Positions 44,991 through 56,247 are shown, counted from the first letter of the stretch. The stretch: DNA of 64,000 nucleotides from Brachionus manjavacas (GCA_019054805.1 JAHQIY010000004.1:2666001-2730000), one strand, 5' to 3'. Translations and numbers: made by a program. Notes: a model not told the origin generated them from the letters alone.

Positions 44991-46004
44991 CTCTTTTCTT
45001 AAATTCTCTTTTAAAAAAAAATTTGCGTCATGCGTATAAAATTTGGGACAAAATGTGGTTAGACAATTTTTATTTTCAAAGTAATTTTCAAAAATGGTGT
45101 CTCCGTTATAGTAGAACCCAAAGCAGAAATGAAAGAAGAATAAAAGCGAAAAAAAATAATCAAAAAATTTACCTTTAAATTTTATTTATTAAAATACCTT
45201 AATTTACTAAAACAAGAAACTAGAAGTTGAATGCAAAATTTTATTAAGTTTAGCTAAAGGTGGTTCTGTATCAAAAAAACATTATCAATTTGTTTAAACG
45301 AGGATCCATTTTAATCACGGTCATTCACCACAGACAGATCTATTTCGTCAGGAGTTAACTTCCACCAGCATGCTTGACAGCTCGATTATATGAGCATGAG
45401 CAGAGGATTGAGCATTGTTTGACTTTTTTAAGTTTTCTCTGAATTTATTAGCTTTTATTACAAAAATCATGGTTTCAAAAAAAAAAATTTTAAAGCTTTC
45501 AAAGATCCAAGATTCATTTGATGGCTGTAAAAAATGTCATGTTTTTCATAATGAAGTTATAAATTTATTAAATTTAGAAATGCTTTTTACTGTAAACTTT
45601 TTTTAGAAACGTAATGCTTTATTTAGTGGGTTTCACCTCAAAACTTTTGGGTTGTTTGCAAAGTTCTATGGTTTCTGTTTTATTTAATTTGAATAAAAAT
45701 AAAGTAAATTTTAAAAAATTTTGTAAAAATATATATATTTATTTGATTATTTTGATTACTATTTATCTTTTCTTTAAAAAAACTAAATTTTTTTAAATTT
45801 TGGCCAAAAAAAAGTCAATCAAGTTTAAGCTTTTTTTCTCTCAGGCGAAAAAATATGTTAAAATGATAGCTCTCTGTATTTTTTCACGTCATAAAAAGTC
45901 TTCTAATCAAATGAATAATTACTTTGTAATAAATTTATATTTTTAGTAACTAAAAAGTTATTGAAGAATAATAAAGCAACTGATAAAAAACTAAATAGAA
46001 ACCA

Positions 46005-47194
46005 GTTTTTCTATTTTTCTGATGTGCTCTTTTGGTGAATCTTCAATTCGTAGATTTTTTTTTAAATTGATTCATAGAATCAAAGCAGACTTGCTTTTTA
46101 GTCACAAGTCTTAAGTCAAGTCAAGTCAATTACTTAATTTTTTTTTTTTTAAGTCAAGTCAGTGATTTAATAAATCCATATTTGATACCAATAAAGTAGT
46201 TGCTTCCAAATTCCTGGCTGTTAATCTTGACCTATGTGCTCTGTAAATGTAACCAGATTTAGAAAAAAATTCTTTAAACTGGTCCAAATGAAGCAGGTAT
46301 TGATAAAAATTTTTGTGCAAGTCATAACTTTGACTTAAAAAAAAAATTAAGTCATTGAGTTGACTTGAAAAAAATTTTAAGTCAAGTTATAAATATGACC
46401 TAAAAAGAAAAAAATTTAAGACTTAAAACTTTGACTTATAAACAAGTCTGAATCAAAGAATCTGTAAAAATTTTTATAGAAAAAAAATGGAAAAATATTA
46501 AATTAAATTTTTACAAAATCTACTATAAATTTATTTTGTTGATTTTTTTTTGTAAATTTTGTCAGGAATTATCTGAATAATCTGAAAATTATGTCGTTCG
46601 GTGTGGCCATCTTAGAATTTATTGACAGTGTTTGAAGAAAAACCGCGGAACAGGTAAAATTACATGAATATACGTAATTTTAAATCAAATTTTAAGAAAA
46701 TTTTCTTAAACAGTAGTTGTTGATCGTATTCACTAAAACCAAATTTACTGAAATTTTAATCACAAAAAATTACCTTTTTTCAGTGTACACCATTTTTGTG
46801 TAAAATTACGTAATAAAATTTTAATAAAAAATTGAAATTTCATGTTGAGGATAAATTTTCATGAAATTGAAAAAAAATATTAAAATCAAAATAAGACTTA
46901 TTTGACCGTCAGGGTTTTTGATGAGTCTTACACTATTTTACGGAATCTTCAATTTTTTTACATTCTAAATTTGATTTAAAATTACGTATATTCATGTAAT
47001 TTTACCTGTTCCGCGGTTTTTCTTCAAACACTGTCAAAAAATTCTAAGATGGCCACACCGAACGACATAATTTTCAGATTATTCAGATAATTCCTGAAAA
47101 AATTTACAAAAAAAAAAACAAAATCAATTTATTTAATATAAGATTTTTCGAAATGAAGGTTCATCAAGGGAGCACATCAGAAAAATACAAAAAC
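46005..47194. mobile_element. Foldback/MITE-type element with long inverted arms
   Basis: The inner arms 46563-46691 and 46966-47096 are about 130 bp with a single mismatch seen (for example AAAACCGCGGAACAGGTAAA and its inverse). Outer parts also pair imperfectly (GATGTGCTC... at 46021 and its inverse at about 47170), with extra sequence and a nested hAT MITE in the left arm. No ORF. High arm identity means recent activity or gene conversion between the arms. Exact ends and target duplication are not certain. Confidence 0.75.
46086..46450. mobile_element. hAT-type MITE with perfect 8-bp target duplication
   Basis: Ends CAGACTTGCTTTTTAGTC and, inverted, CAGACTTGTTTATAAGTC. It is flanked by AATCAAAG on both sides (46078-46085 and 46451-46458). 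The interior is full of AAGTCAAGTC motifs, as in the relative at 4059-4273. It is inserted in the left arm of the 46005-47194 element, so it is younger than that element. Confidence 0.9.
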
Positions 47195-47599
47195 TTAAAG
47201 TTATAATAACAGAATTTTCTGCTATAATAACAGAATCATATTCTTATTTGAGAGATTTTTTATTATCATAGCCTTGAATTACAATAAATTTTGAATATCG
47301 AAATTTTTAAAATTCCGACATTAGTGTGAATTTTTAAATTTCAAAATTATTTGGTAATAAAAGAAAAAATTTTTAAAAAGAGTTTTTTTAGCATATATAT
47401 ACAAATAAAAGTGGACAGAAAGTAAAACCATAAATATTAAACTAATACAAAAATTATGATTTAATTGAAATACTTGCTCTCTGAGCATAAGCTTCTTAAG
47501 GTTGTGTTGAATATTGACTCTGTGAGAGCTAAATTTCGGAGTCGCAAAAAATCTTAAAAATAAAATTAATAAAAATTAAAACTTTAGGAAAAAGTACTT

Positions 47600-47870
47600 T
47601 TTCCTCATAATTTAAAATTTATTTCCTATCTTTTTGAAAATAAAAAAAAGTAGCCAAATTATCTCCAAAAAGAAGTGAATATTGGATATTTTTATTTCTT
47701 TTTGGTCATTTATTAATATTCTAAAAAGAAGTGGACTAATTATTGACCCTAGTGGAACTCCTGCTTTAATAGGGTATTGATCACTTAGATGACCATTTAC
47801 ATTTTCTCTAAAATATCTCAAATACAAAAACGATCTTATCCAATAAATAAGATCAGTAAGAAATTGATGT
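47600..47870 (-). mobile_element. LINE fragment, RT palm start
   Basis: Minus strand: FRENVNGHLSDQYPIKAGVP followed by LGSIISPLLFRILINDQ, the RT block just before the catalytic Asp pair. Only about 270 bp is left. It overlaps in content with the two LINE fragments further right, so it is a separate copy. Confidence 0.75.
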
Positions 47871-47944
47871 GATAATTATTTAAATAGTCTCCCTAACCAC
47901 CACAAAATTGAGTCTGACTAACCCACATTTGCTTTTGATGAGCA

Positions 47945-48976
47945 CATAGATTATCATTTATTCTTTATTAATTTGTTTATCTGTGCGAAGCTAAGGCTCC
48001 TTCAGATTTAAAAAAAATAATAATCAAGCAAAAATAAAATAATATAAAAGTAAAATAAGTTAAAATAAGAAATAAACGAAAATTAAGAAAAAGAAGAAAC
48101 AATAAGGTATCAATTACACAATGGAGTAGGGTATTTGACACATCTTGATTTAAAACCTTTTCTATATTCTTCGACCAGTCTGAAACCAATGAAATAGAAT
48201 GACTCAGTCCTGTCCTTAAATACCTATCACTCAGCTCAAAAAAACGATTCGAGACTGATAGTAATTTAAGTTTATTTAAGACCTCGTGATGTAAAATGTT
48301 GGAGGGTTTGTCGTAGATTAAAGAATTATAGAGGCTTCTTAAAGTTTTTTAATTTAGACCCCATGTTTTATTCGATTAAATCTTTATTAAATTGAGTCTT
48401 GAATTACAAAGTTTTTTAGTTTCATCTATCATTGAATTAAAATCTAATTTAGAATCGAATTTATACCAAGAAACTTTGTCTTTTTTGTCTAATGGTTTTA
48501 TTCGCATAGATTCTTAAGTAAAGATCAGACTTTTCCTTGTTATATCTTGAAGAGACCATCGAACAAGACTATTCAACTAATATTTTCATTTTCCACTTTT
48601 AAAGCCACTGTTCAGGTTCATTTGAAAACTTATTGATCTAAATTGCCCTGTTTCTTATAAATAAAAAAGTGACAAGGTTCTCAGCAAAAAGTAGGGAGTA
48701 TTCATTAGGTGTTTTATTTCTTTTAGGGATATCTTAAATAAATATACTGAATAATAATGGACTTGCAACTGAGCCTTTAAGCAGACCTGCGGTTATTGAA
48801 AATTCTTCAGTAATATGACGGTTGTCCCTAAAATGCGGAAGAGGAATGTAAAAAACTAAAATGCGGAATCGGAAAAATATAATTTTATTTATTAAATCAC
48901 TGAGCCAACATCTGTTTATAAAGTAAACAAATGCATTTGTTACAATTTGATAAAAAATTGTTTCCGAATCAATCAA
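47945..48976 (-). mobile_element. LINE family A, copy 2: RT C-terminal half and 3' tail
   Basis: Minus strand. ITEEFSITAGLLKGSVASPL at about 48740-48800 is the pre-catalytic RT block. Traces of the catalytic and thumb regions follow down to about 48360. From 48310 down to 47945 it matches copy 1 (36.1-36.5 kb) through the 3' tail (TTATCTGTGCGAAGCTAAGG). Many stops; intermediate age. Confidence 0.75.
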
Positions 48977-49532
48977 GCTCTTTGAGTTTAGATAAAACTT
49001 ACCAAATTCTCAGTAATTTTTATCCGTCTAAACTCAACTTAACTAATAGCTAGGAAAAAGCAATAAATGATGATATATACCTCTGTTATTGCCAAAAAAT
49101 TCAAGTAGATTCCTTGAAAAATTCAAAAATTCAAAAATGCATAAACTTTTTAAAATTTAATAGATGACTGGAAGAGAGATTTATAGATGGAGACATAATG
49201 GCAAACATGAAGTATTAAATGGGTTGTTGACTAAAATTTATTATGAAATAGATGTTACCCTGAATAATCACTTATTCATCAGCTTGTCAACTGATGCACA
49301 AAAATAATTAAGACGCTTCGAATAAATAAAGCTTATAAAGATTAAACATAGATTTTGGTGGAAAAAAATTTAGTGACGAATTTGTAAAATTTGTGTTCAG
49401 TCTACCTGAATCTTTATGCCCAGTACCTGTGCAATATATTGGTAATCCTGATGTTTACAAGCAAACTGCTCATGGGAATGTGCACAATAAAAATTCTAAA
49501 ATATGACCATTTACGTTTACTTTGATTTTTGT

Positions 49533-49894
49533 GGTTTTGTGAAATTCAGTACAAAATGAAAAAAAGAACAGAAAAAATGTGAAAAAAATTGAATAACTTT
49601 TTTTCTAAAGGTTCAAACTCAGTTCTGTAAATGCAACATAGTGCAACTTTCAAAGTTGCATCAAATATCAAAGCCTACTAAATTTGCAGAGTTATGCAGA
49701 AATTAAATTTCAATATAATCGAGCGTGGTGCATTTTGCAGAGATTCTGCACACCATTAGCAGACTTTTACAGTTGATGCAACTTTGAATGTTGCAACATG
49801 CTGGATTTACAGAATTTATTTTAAACTTTTAGATAAAAAGTTATTAAATTTTTAATACTTTCTTCTGTTCTTTTGTACTGAACTTCACAAAACC
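49533..49894. mobile_element. Mutator-like foldback MITE, 9-bp target duplication
   Basis: Terminal repeats GGTTTTGTGAAATTCAGTAC (left) and GGTTTTGTGAAGTTCAGTAC (right, inverted). It is flanked by GATTTTTGT on both sides (49524-49532 and 49895-49903), nine bases, the size used by Mutator-like elements. The arms keep pairing inward (TTCTGTAAATGCAACATAGT and a close inverse), so almost all of the 362 bp folds back. No ORF. It sits within LINE-derived sequence: joining the flanks restores a LINE-like reading (WIKSFLESTKIKVNVNGHI). Confidence 0.85.
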
Positions 49895-49904
49895 GATTTT
49901 TGTT

Positions 49905-50500
49905 GATTCAAGAAAAGACTTTATCCAGTGAATTGGGTATTGTGAAAAGCTCATTTTTATAAGCTTGTATATTAATTCGTGATGCCAGAGCCTGTCAAAG
50001 GCCTTCGAAATGTCATAAAGTCAAGTTGAATTTTTTCTTTCTATTTTAAAATTCAACAATTTTTTGGAATTCGTCTGTGTTTCCTAAAACCCGACTGTTC
50101 TTGAATCAGCAAAGACTGAAGCTCTAAAAAATAAAAAATCTAAGCTAGATTATGCGTTCAAGCACCTTTCAAGCACGTTTAAGCATCTTGTAATTTAGAT
50201 GATTTTTTAGGAATCATTGTTAAATTTCAAAATTATATATTGCACCATGTTCAAGAGATTTAAGATTAAAAAGATAAATTATTTATTTTAAAGTATTTTC
50301 AGGTAAATTTTTAACATTAAATTATGGATTTGATATGTTCCTGATGCTGCATCATCCCTCAGTTTTTTAGGAACAAAATCAATTCATTCATGGTAATTGG
50401 TTCGTTAAGAGAGTGCTGTTAATTTACTTCGAAAAAATTTAGATTAAAACAGATATTTTCAGATCTTTTTAGGACTAAATATTGTTGATAAAAAATTTCC
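49905..50500 (-). mobile_element. LINE fragment, RT fingers and first catalytic block
   Basis: Minus strand: SLLIQEQSGFRKHRR (about 50090-50140), DISKAFDRLWHHELIYKLI (about 49965-50020) and PIHWIKSF, then a continuation on the far side of the Mutator-like MITE. About 50300-50400 matches the segment before RT in copy 1 (36.95-37.05 kb). Family A or a close relative; decayed. Confidence 0.75.
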
Positions 50501-50516
50501 AAAAATATTTCCGTTT

Positions 50517-50658
50517 TATTGATTGATAAAACAATTCAATAAAGTTAAATTCAAAAAATATTTATTAAGTAAGTGAGACATAGTTTAAAAAATCTGAAAA
50601 ACACACACCTTGACCATTTTTTGAATTTAACCCTATTGAATTGTTTTATCAGTCAATA
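50517..50658. repeat. 142-bp inverted repeat with 43-bp arms
   Basis: 50517-50559 recurs inverted at 50616-50658 with three mismatches (core TAAAACAATTCAATA). It may be a tiny MITE or another template-switch product. No target duplication seen. Confidence 0.75.
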
Positions 50659-51272
50659 AATCGCGATTTTACAAAAAGAAGAAAGCTAGAAATTAGATGT
50701 CTTACGAGATCTGGTCAAATACTGTTCAATAAATCTGAACGAATTTAGTTTTTTTCCAACTGTAACTACAGTTATGTCAAAATTGGCTAAAAATGATTTT
50801 AAAGAGTTGATCTTAAATTGTATAATCATGGTAACAAATATTTTGTGAACATGAACAACCAATCTTGCTAATATTGTAAATGATATTTAAAATGGAAAAT
50901 TTTTTCACATATTTTGGCATTAAAAATGATAAAATTAATTTTTTTTAAAGCTAATAGGAGACGTGTCTCATTTGCAACCAAAGCCTATAATAAATAAAAA
51001 CATTTCTAATTTTTCTTTAAATTTAAAATAAAAATTTTTTTGCTTCGATTGAAAAATTAATTTTAAATAATAACTTAACCAACACACACTTTATTATTTG
51101 TTTTTTTAAATTATGTGCTCATCAGAAATTGAATGTGTGGTGGCACAATATTCCCATTATTTAATTAAAATAATAATGAGTTTTTTTTATCATTTGAAAT
51201 TTTCTTAATAGCAGAAAATTAATTATTTAGGCCTTAAAAAACACTCCCTTTTTTAAAGATTTTTTATTAAAG

Positions 51273-52372
51273 ATTATACTTCAATTTATTTGGACGATTG
51301 GCCCCATGTCGGAGCTTTCACATATCGAATGAGAGGGTTTAAAAACCATACACCAAAACATTATCCCAAACACTACCAACTTTATTTGCGAAGGAGAGAA
51401 AAAAACTCAAGAAAAATTGACGACTTTTGTAGCGGAGATACCAAAAAACACAAAATAATGATGAATCTTTTGACCACTTTCAAACAAATCTACTTTAATA
51501 GGCAGTCAAATTTGGCTATTATGCACTTTGTCGAAAATTCACATGATTCAAATAATCATTTACATTGGCTTGATGACGAAATAGCCGAATTTTTGAGCTA
51601 TGGTTTTAGAGAGCATCTTTTTGATGACACGATCATTTTTTTGTATTCAGATCATGGTGCCAGATTCAATAAATTCAGATCATCTCAACGCTATCTGGAA
51701 GAAAGACTGCCATTTGTCTCAATCTATCTTCCTGATGGCTTTGTTAGCAATAATGAGCAAAAAGTTGCCAATTTGAGAAACAATCTTGCCAAATTGACAT
51801 CACCTTTTGACATTCATGCGACAGTGCGCGATTTAACTTGTTTGGAAAGAGAAGACCAAAGTGATCGTCAAAGATCCATTAGTTTGTTTGACAAAATTTC
51901 AATTTACAGATCATGTGAAGACATTGGGATAGCTGAACATTTTTGTACATGTGTTAGAGACTGGAAATCTGAGAATATTAGTTCTGAAGACATAAAAAAA
52001 GTAGCTGAATTCGCTATTGAGTCAATTAACAGTATTACTATGCTAAAGAGAGATATATGCCAGAATTTGAAACTTAAACAAATTATTTCTGGTGAGAGAC
52101 TCGATCTTGATGATAAAATATTGTACCGTGTGTCGGTGATATCTTCGCCAAATAATGGAGTTTATGAGACAATTGTATACCGAGGTCAATACAAAACATT
52201 TGAGTTTTTTTCCAGCAGTTTTAGTATCAAGTCTAAGAATGACCTTAGTAGAATTGATTCTTATGGAGAACAACCATGGTGTGTGTCCAAATTTGGCTCT
52301 AATCCTGGACTTATGCTAGACCTTAGAAAATTTTGTTTTTGTTTTCCTAAAAAAATTGAAGATAAAAATTAA
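51273..52372 (+). CDS. DUF229-family protein, last exon with the core C-terminal half
   Basis: Follows an AAAG acceptor, completes an Asn codon and continues YTSIYLDDWPHVGAFTYRM. It has IMHFVENSHDSNNHLHWLDD, the segment before the metal-site region, then IIFLYSDHGARFNKFRSSQR. The SDHG.R motif resembles the second metal-binding block of sulfatase-like enzymes. EERLPFVSIYLPDGF follows. A Cys-containing C-terminal domain (residues after CEDIGIAEHFCTC) ends at stop 52370-52372, and the conserved EQPWCVSKFGS is near the end. Together the exons give about 615 residues without the missing N-terminus, close to family size. The frame is intact, so the gene looks functional despite the transposon-rich intron. 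Confidence 0.9.
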
Positions 52373-52417
52373 AAGTTATTTTCTTTTCTTAAACTGTTCG
52401 GAATATTTTCCAACACA

Positions 52418-52423
52418 AATAAA
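52418..52423 (+). terminator. Polyadenylation signal of the DUF229 gene
   Basis: AATAAA 46 bases after the stop codon. Confidence 0.6.
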
Positions 52424-53389
52424 ATGAATCTTTATGATTCTTATATATTTGTAGATATTAAAGAAATCTATTTTTTTTAAATAAAAAAAAATTTTAAAAT
52501 CTGTATCAAAAATTTAATAAATCTATCACTGGCCGAACATTTGAAGACCAGGGTACGTAAGATTGAATAGCCAGATAAATTAATTATCGATCATGAATAA
52601 AATGTGATATTTAAATGCGAAATGTGATATTTATTTGAATAATATCTGATAACCCAGTCACAAAAAAAGCGATGATTAATCGATGACCATCAATGAGTTA
52701 GGGACCATTTCACCTAAATTCTTAAGTGAAAATAAGTAAATTTCATTGAAAATAATCAATGAAAATTTTTTTTAAATCCATCATAATTTATTTAATTATA
52801 AAATAGTATTTTTTAATTTTTCAAATAATTTTAAAGACTTTAATTTTTGATTCTCTAAGTTACATATTAATTTGAAAATAACTTAAAAGTCAACTAGACA
52901 AAAAGCAGATTAAGTAAATCAGGAATCTAAGAACTTAAAGGCGTAAAAATGCTGAAATTGATGGATTGACTAACGTAATAAACGACTTTAAGTCGAATTT
53001 GAAAGGTCGATATTAAAAGATAAGAATTTAAGGTCCCTTATTAATCTTAATAATAAAATGCTCAGATACGTCTGGAGGCTTACAAAAAAGATCATGTTAA
53101 AAACATTAAAATGAGTAAGTTAAAAGACAGAAGCTGTAGCATGTTTTGGAGGAGGATAAGCAGATTTAGTAATTTACGAAATCTTTTAAAAATAATAATA
53201 ATTATATAAAATTTAATAATAGGCTACAAATTATTTTAGTATCTAATTTATTTTAATCCATATCTAATAAAAATAAAAAAAAATATCTAATAAAATTTCA
53301 TAGTATCTAATAAAATAATATTTGTATCAAATAAAAAATAAAATATCACACTCAAGTAAAAAAAAAAATAAAAATGTGAGAAAAAAATT
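52424..53389. other. Intergenic DNA, nothing supported
   Basis: No ORF or repeat end. The stretch 52920-53110 is slightly more complex in sequence but has no recognised content. Confidence 0.45.
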
Positions 53390-54160
53390 TCTTAATTAAG
53401 TTTCTCAATTTTGCTTTTAAAAATATTAATATCTTTTGAATTTACAGCATCTCTTGGTAGACGTCTTCAAAAGGTTTACACTCTATTTATGAAAAAGTTG
53501 TGACGTTGATCGCAATTTTTTAACCATTTGTCTTTCTACTTAAAACACATGTGATCTTAATTTTTGTGCTATTGAGTCTGACTCCATATTTTTAAATAAA
53601 ACTTTATCATTCACTTCATCAAAACCTTTGACAATTTTGAACATTTTAATTAGACCGCCACGTAATCTTACAGTTTCTAATGTTATTAAGTTTATCTTTT
53701 TTTATCTATCTGTGTATTTTAACCGATTAATAATTGGTATTAGCTCTGTAGCTCGTCTTTGTACTGATTCGATCGCATTTATATCTTTCTTCAAGTCAAG
53801 TCTCCAAGGTACTACATAATCCTCAAGATGAGGACGTACAAAATCTTTAAATAACTTACAAATAGAGTCTTTATTTGAAAATTTAAAAGTTCTTTTAATC
53901 AAGCTCAAAACTTGACTTGGTTGGCATTTAGCTGAATTGATTTGAACAAACTATTTTTAATCATTAATTAAAATACACCTAAATCCTTTTCCAAATTTGT
54001 TTTTCCTATAGGTTTTCCAGTTAAAGTTAATTCGTTTAAAGGGTTTGTATCACGTAATACAAACATTTGAAATGCTGAACTTCAATTCATCTTCATCTTT
54101 TAATATTTCACCATTAAAAGATTTGTAAGGATAAAATCACTGTTGCAAACTTTGAACTTA
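53390..54160 (-). mobile_element. CR1-like LINE relic, RT thumb to C-terminus
   Basis: Minus strand, N to C: NELTLTGKPIGKTNLEKDLG (about 54010-54040), SLIKRTFKFSNKDSICKLFK, DFVRPHLEDYVVPWRLD, NAIESVQRRATELIPIINRL (53702-53908), then GGLIKMFKIVKGFDEVND and a C-terminal trace near 53440. The order and motifs match the better-preserved LINE at 37.9 kb. Several breaks, old. Its 53609-53632 and 53844-53861 segments reappear inside the patch at 56148-56247. Confidence 0.8.
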
Positions 54161-54671
54161 GAGATGGTAGATGAGCTAAACATGAAACACAAGATAATAT
54201 TTTGGAACCAGGTAAAGAAAAGCTCGGTGTGCTGGAATATCTAGGCATTCATACTTGATAAAGAGTTTGATCAGAAAAACACCTTTTTTTGCAAACAACT
54301 AAATTTATTTAATTTATTTAAAAGATAATTTAGGAAAGGGTAATTTCCATAGCAGCTCCGAATGGCATAGCCTTTTCAGCCCTCTTGTTAGAAATTTTAA
54401 TTTTACAAAATTTAGATTCTAAAAAAAAAATAAAAAATAAATTAGGAATGTGTTGTTTTTTTTATAATTTGTATTTACATTGTTAAGTAGATTCAGCTAT
54501 GTACTTGGCAGGGAAGGTATAGTATAGAATGAAGTTTTTTATTTTGAGTTGTTTCTGTTAGTGTTATGAACCAATTAGTCCTTTAATCCTCAGCTATTAA
54601 TTCATGGTTCTGTTTTGTAGCAACAAATTTCAAAAATAGTTTGTTTGCTCTGTCATCGATCAGATCAACTT

Positions 54672-55801
54672 TTAATTCTTTTTATGAATTGTTTTGATAC
54701 TTGTCTTTAGCGGGAAAAATTTGATGATTTTCATAATCTGATTTTGCATTTTCTGAATTTCGGATTTAATCTTCTTGGTACGCGATTGAAGTATTATAAA
54801 GCAGTAGTCGAAAAGTGATCTTATGAGAGACATATAAAGCATTCTATTGATTTTTATTGAGGATCCCACTTAAAGCTTTAACTTTCCTGACTAGATTAAT
54901 TTTGGAGATTTGTTTTGAGTTGACTATCTTTAGATGTTCTTTGTAGTCAATCTTAGGATCTAATTTTATACCAAGGAATGTCGGATTGGGTTCAATTGGG
55001 ATTTGACTGTTTCCGATTTTTATTTTCATTCCATACGTTTTCTCATAGTTCTTTCGATATCCGGCTCTGGTAAATGTTGTATAGCAGGTCTTCTTTTCAT
55101 TAATTTTAAAATCCCATTTTTTGCAGTACTCAATAATTTTGTCAACTGCCTTTAGAAGAATTTTTCGGATATCCTTTTTAGAAGCATTTGATACCCAAAT
55201 GCAGAGGTCATCTGCAAACAAGGCTATTTTAACATCAGGTGAAATTATTTTTGCTATATCGCTAAAGAACAAAATGAAAATAGTTGGTGATAAACAAATG
55301 CCTTGTGGTACTCCACAGGTACTCCACTGCTGATGTATGACCGTTGTAGCTGACTCTAAAAGATCGGTAACTGAGGAAGTTATCAATCCATCGCAGGAAT
55401 GTTGCCTGGATATTGTGTTCTTTCAGTTTTTCAATAATTGTTTGTAATGTTTTGTAAAACGCTTTTTCTAGATCAAAAAAGATATCTCCAGTTAGCTCTT
55501 TGCGGTTAAACCCGTCTGCTATTGTTTGGTTAATTCTCAGTATGTGATCTTGGGTGCTTTTTGATTTTCTAAACCCTGACTGACAGGCTAGTAAAATTTC
55601 TGAGTTCTCTGCCCAGACTTGAACTTTCTGGTTTATAATTTTTTCTAGAAGTATTTCGGATTTCGGAATTATATTTTCTATTTTTTCTCTTTTTTCTATT
55701 TTCTCTTTTTTCTTTTCTAGCCATTCCGCTAGGCAGCTAAGGAGGGATATAGGTCTATATGAATCAAGACTATCTTGGGGCTTATCTCTTTTTATAATCA
55801 T
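54672..55801 (-). pseudogene. LINE ORF2: reverse transcriptase (three frames)
   Basis: 55262-55801 has SYRPISLLSCLAEWLEK, then SGFRKSKSTQDHILRINQTI and GDIFFDLEKAFYK (first catalytic Asp). 54844-55386 has CGVPQGICLSPTIFILFFSD and IALFADDLCIW (catalytic Asp pair), then INEKKTCYTTFTR and NPTFLGIKLDPKIDYKEHL. 54672-54869 has SLFDYCFIILQS. All catalytic residues are present, but the reading changes frame twice. A Lys/Glu/Ile-rich stretch (KKKEKIEKREKIENI) after SCLAEWLE is not usual at that place and looks like a local in-frame expansion. Confidence 0.85.
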
Positions 55802-56108
55802 TATTATTTTGGATTGTTCCAGGTTTCAGGTATTTGACCAGTCTTAAGTGAGCCGCTCACTTGAGTTTTTGGTATGGGAGGCTTTTACATACTTTATTGG
55901 ATATTAGGTCAAGGCCTGCTGATGCTCTCGAATTGGTTGTTGTGATTGATTTGATCATCTCTTTTCTACTTATGTGGATTTTGTTTAAGTTTGGTACAAG
56001 AAACGAGTTATTTCTCGTTGTCGGATGATTTTCAGTAAAGATTTTCTCTAGATTGCAAGAAAAAAGTTCATTAATTTCGGCTGTGTCGTTGGTAGAGTGG
56101 TTATCAGC

Positions 56109-56247
56109 TTTGATAATAATATCTTTTTGACATTATTATCAAAGCCTATTCACTTCATCCAAACCTTTGACTAATAATCTTTTGATAACTTACAATGATT
56201 TAATCTTCTGGGTACGCGATTGTCAACTGCCTTGTGGTACTCCACAG
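56109..56247. other. Template-switch scar: hairpin plus five-piece mosaic inside the LINE
   Basis: 56109-56121 and 56132-56144 are perfect 13-bp inverted arms. Right after them, 56148-56247 is built from pieces found to the left in the same strand and order: 53609-53632 (24 bp, one mismatch), 53844-53861 (18 bp, two mismatches), 54763-54788 (26 bp, one mismatch), 55140-55152 (13 bp, exact) and 55300-55318 (19 bp, exact). Neighbouring pieces overlap by 2 and 5 bases at the last two joints. The pieces come from two different LINEs, so the template was this locus and not one LINE RNA. Confidence 0.75.

Larger units (their letters stand above)
44772..51272 (+). other. 6.5-kb intron of the DUF229 gene, filled with transposons
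   Basis: Starts GTAAAT and ends TTAAAG. It contains a perfect hairpin (44906-44990), a foldback element carrying a hAT MITE (46005-47194), three minus-strand LINE fragments (47600-50500), a Mutator-like MITE (49533-49894) and a small inverted repeat (50517-50658). All LINE pieces are antisense to the gene. A patch of more balanced composition at 45300-45415 is unassigned. Confidence 0.8.

Noticed and set aside
45415-45796. Two adjacent ORFs of 63 and 60 codons in the DUF229 intron
   Set aside because: Chance-length ORFs rich in Phe, Lys and Leu, with no motif and no sign of splicing into the gene.
49375-49505. Plus-strand reading FVKFVFSLPESLCPVPVQYI continuing to about 49500, as a possible lost exon
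   Set aside because: No fit to the DUF229 family, no splice sites placed, and it lies among LINE fragments. Left unassigned.
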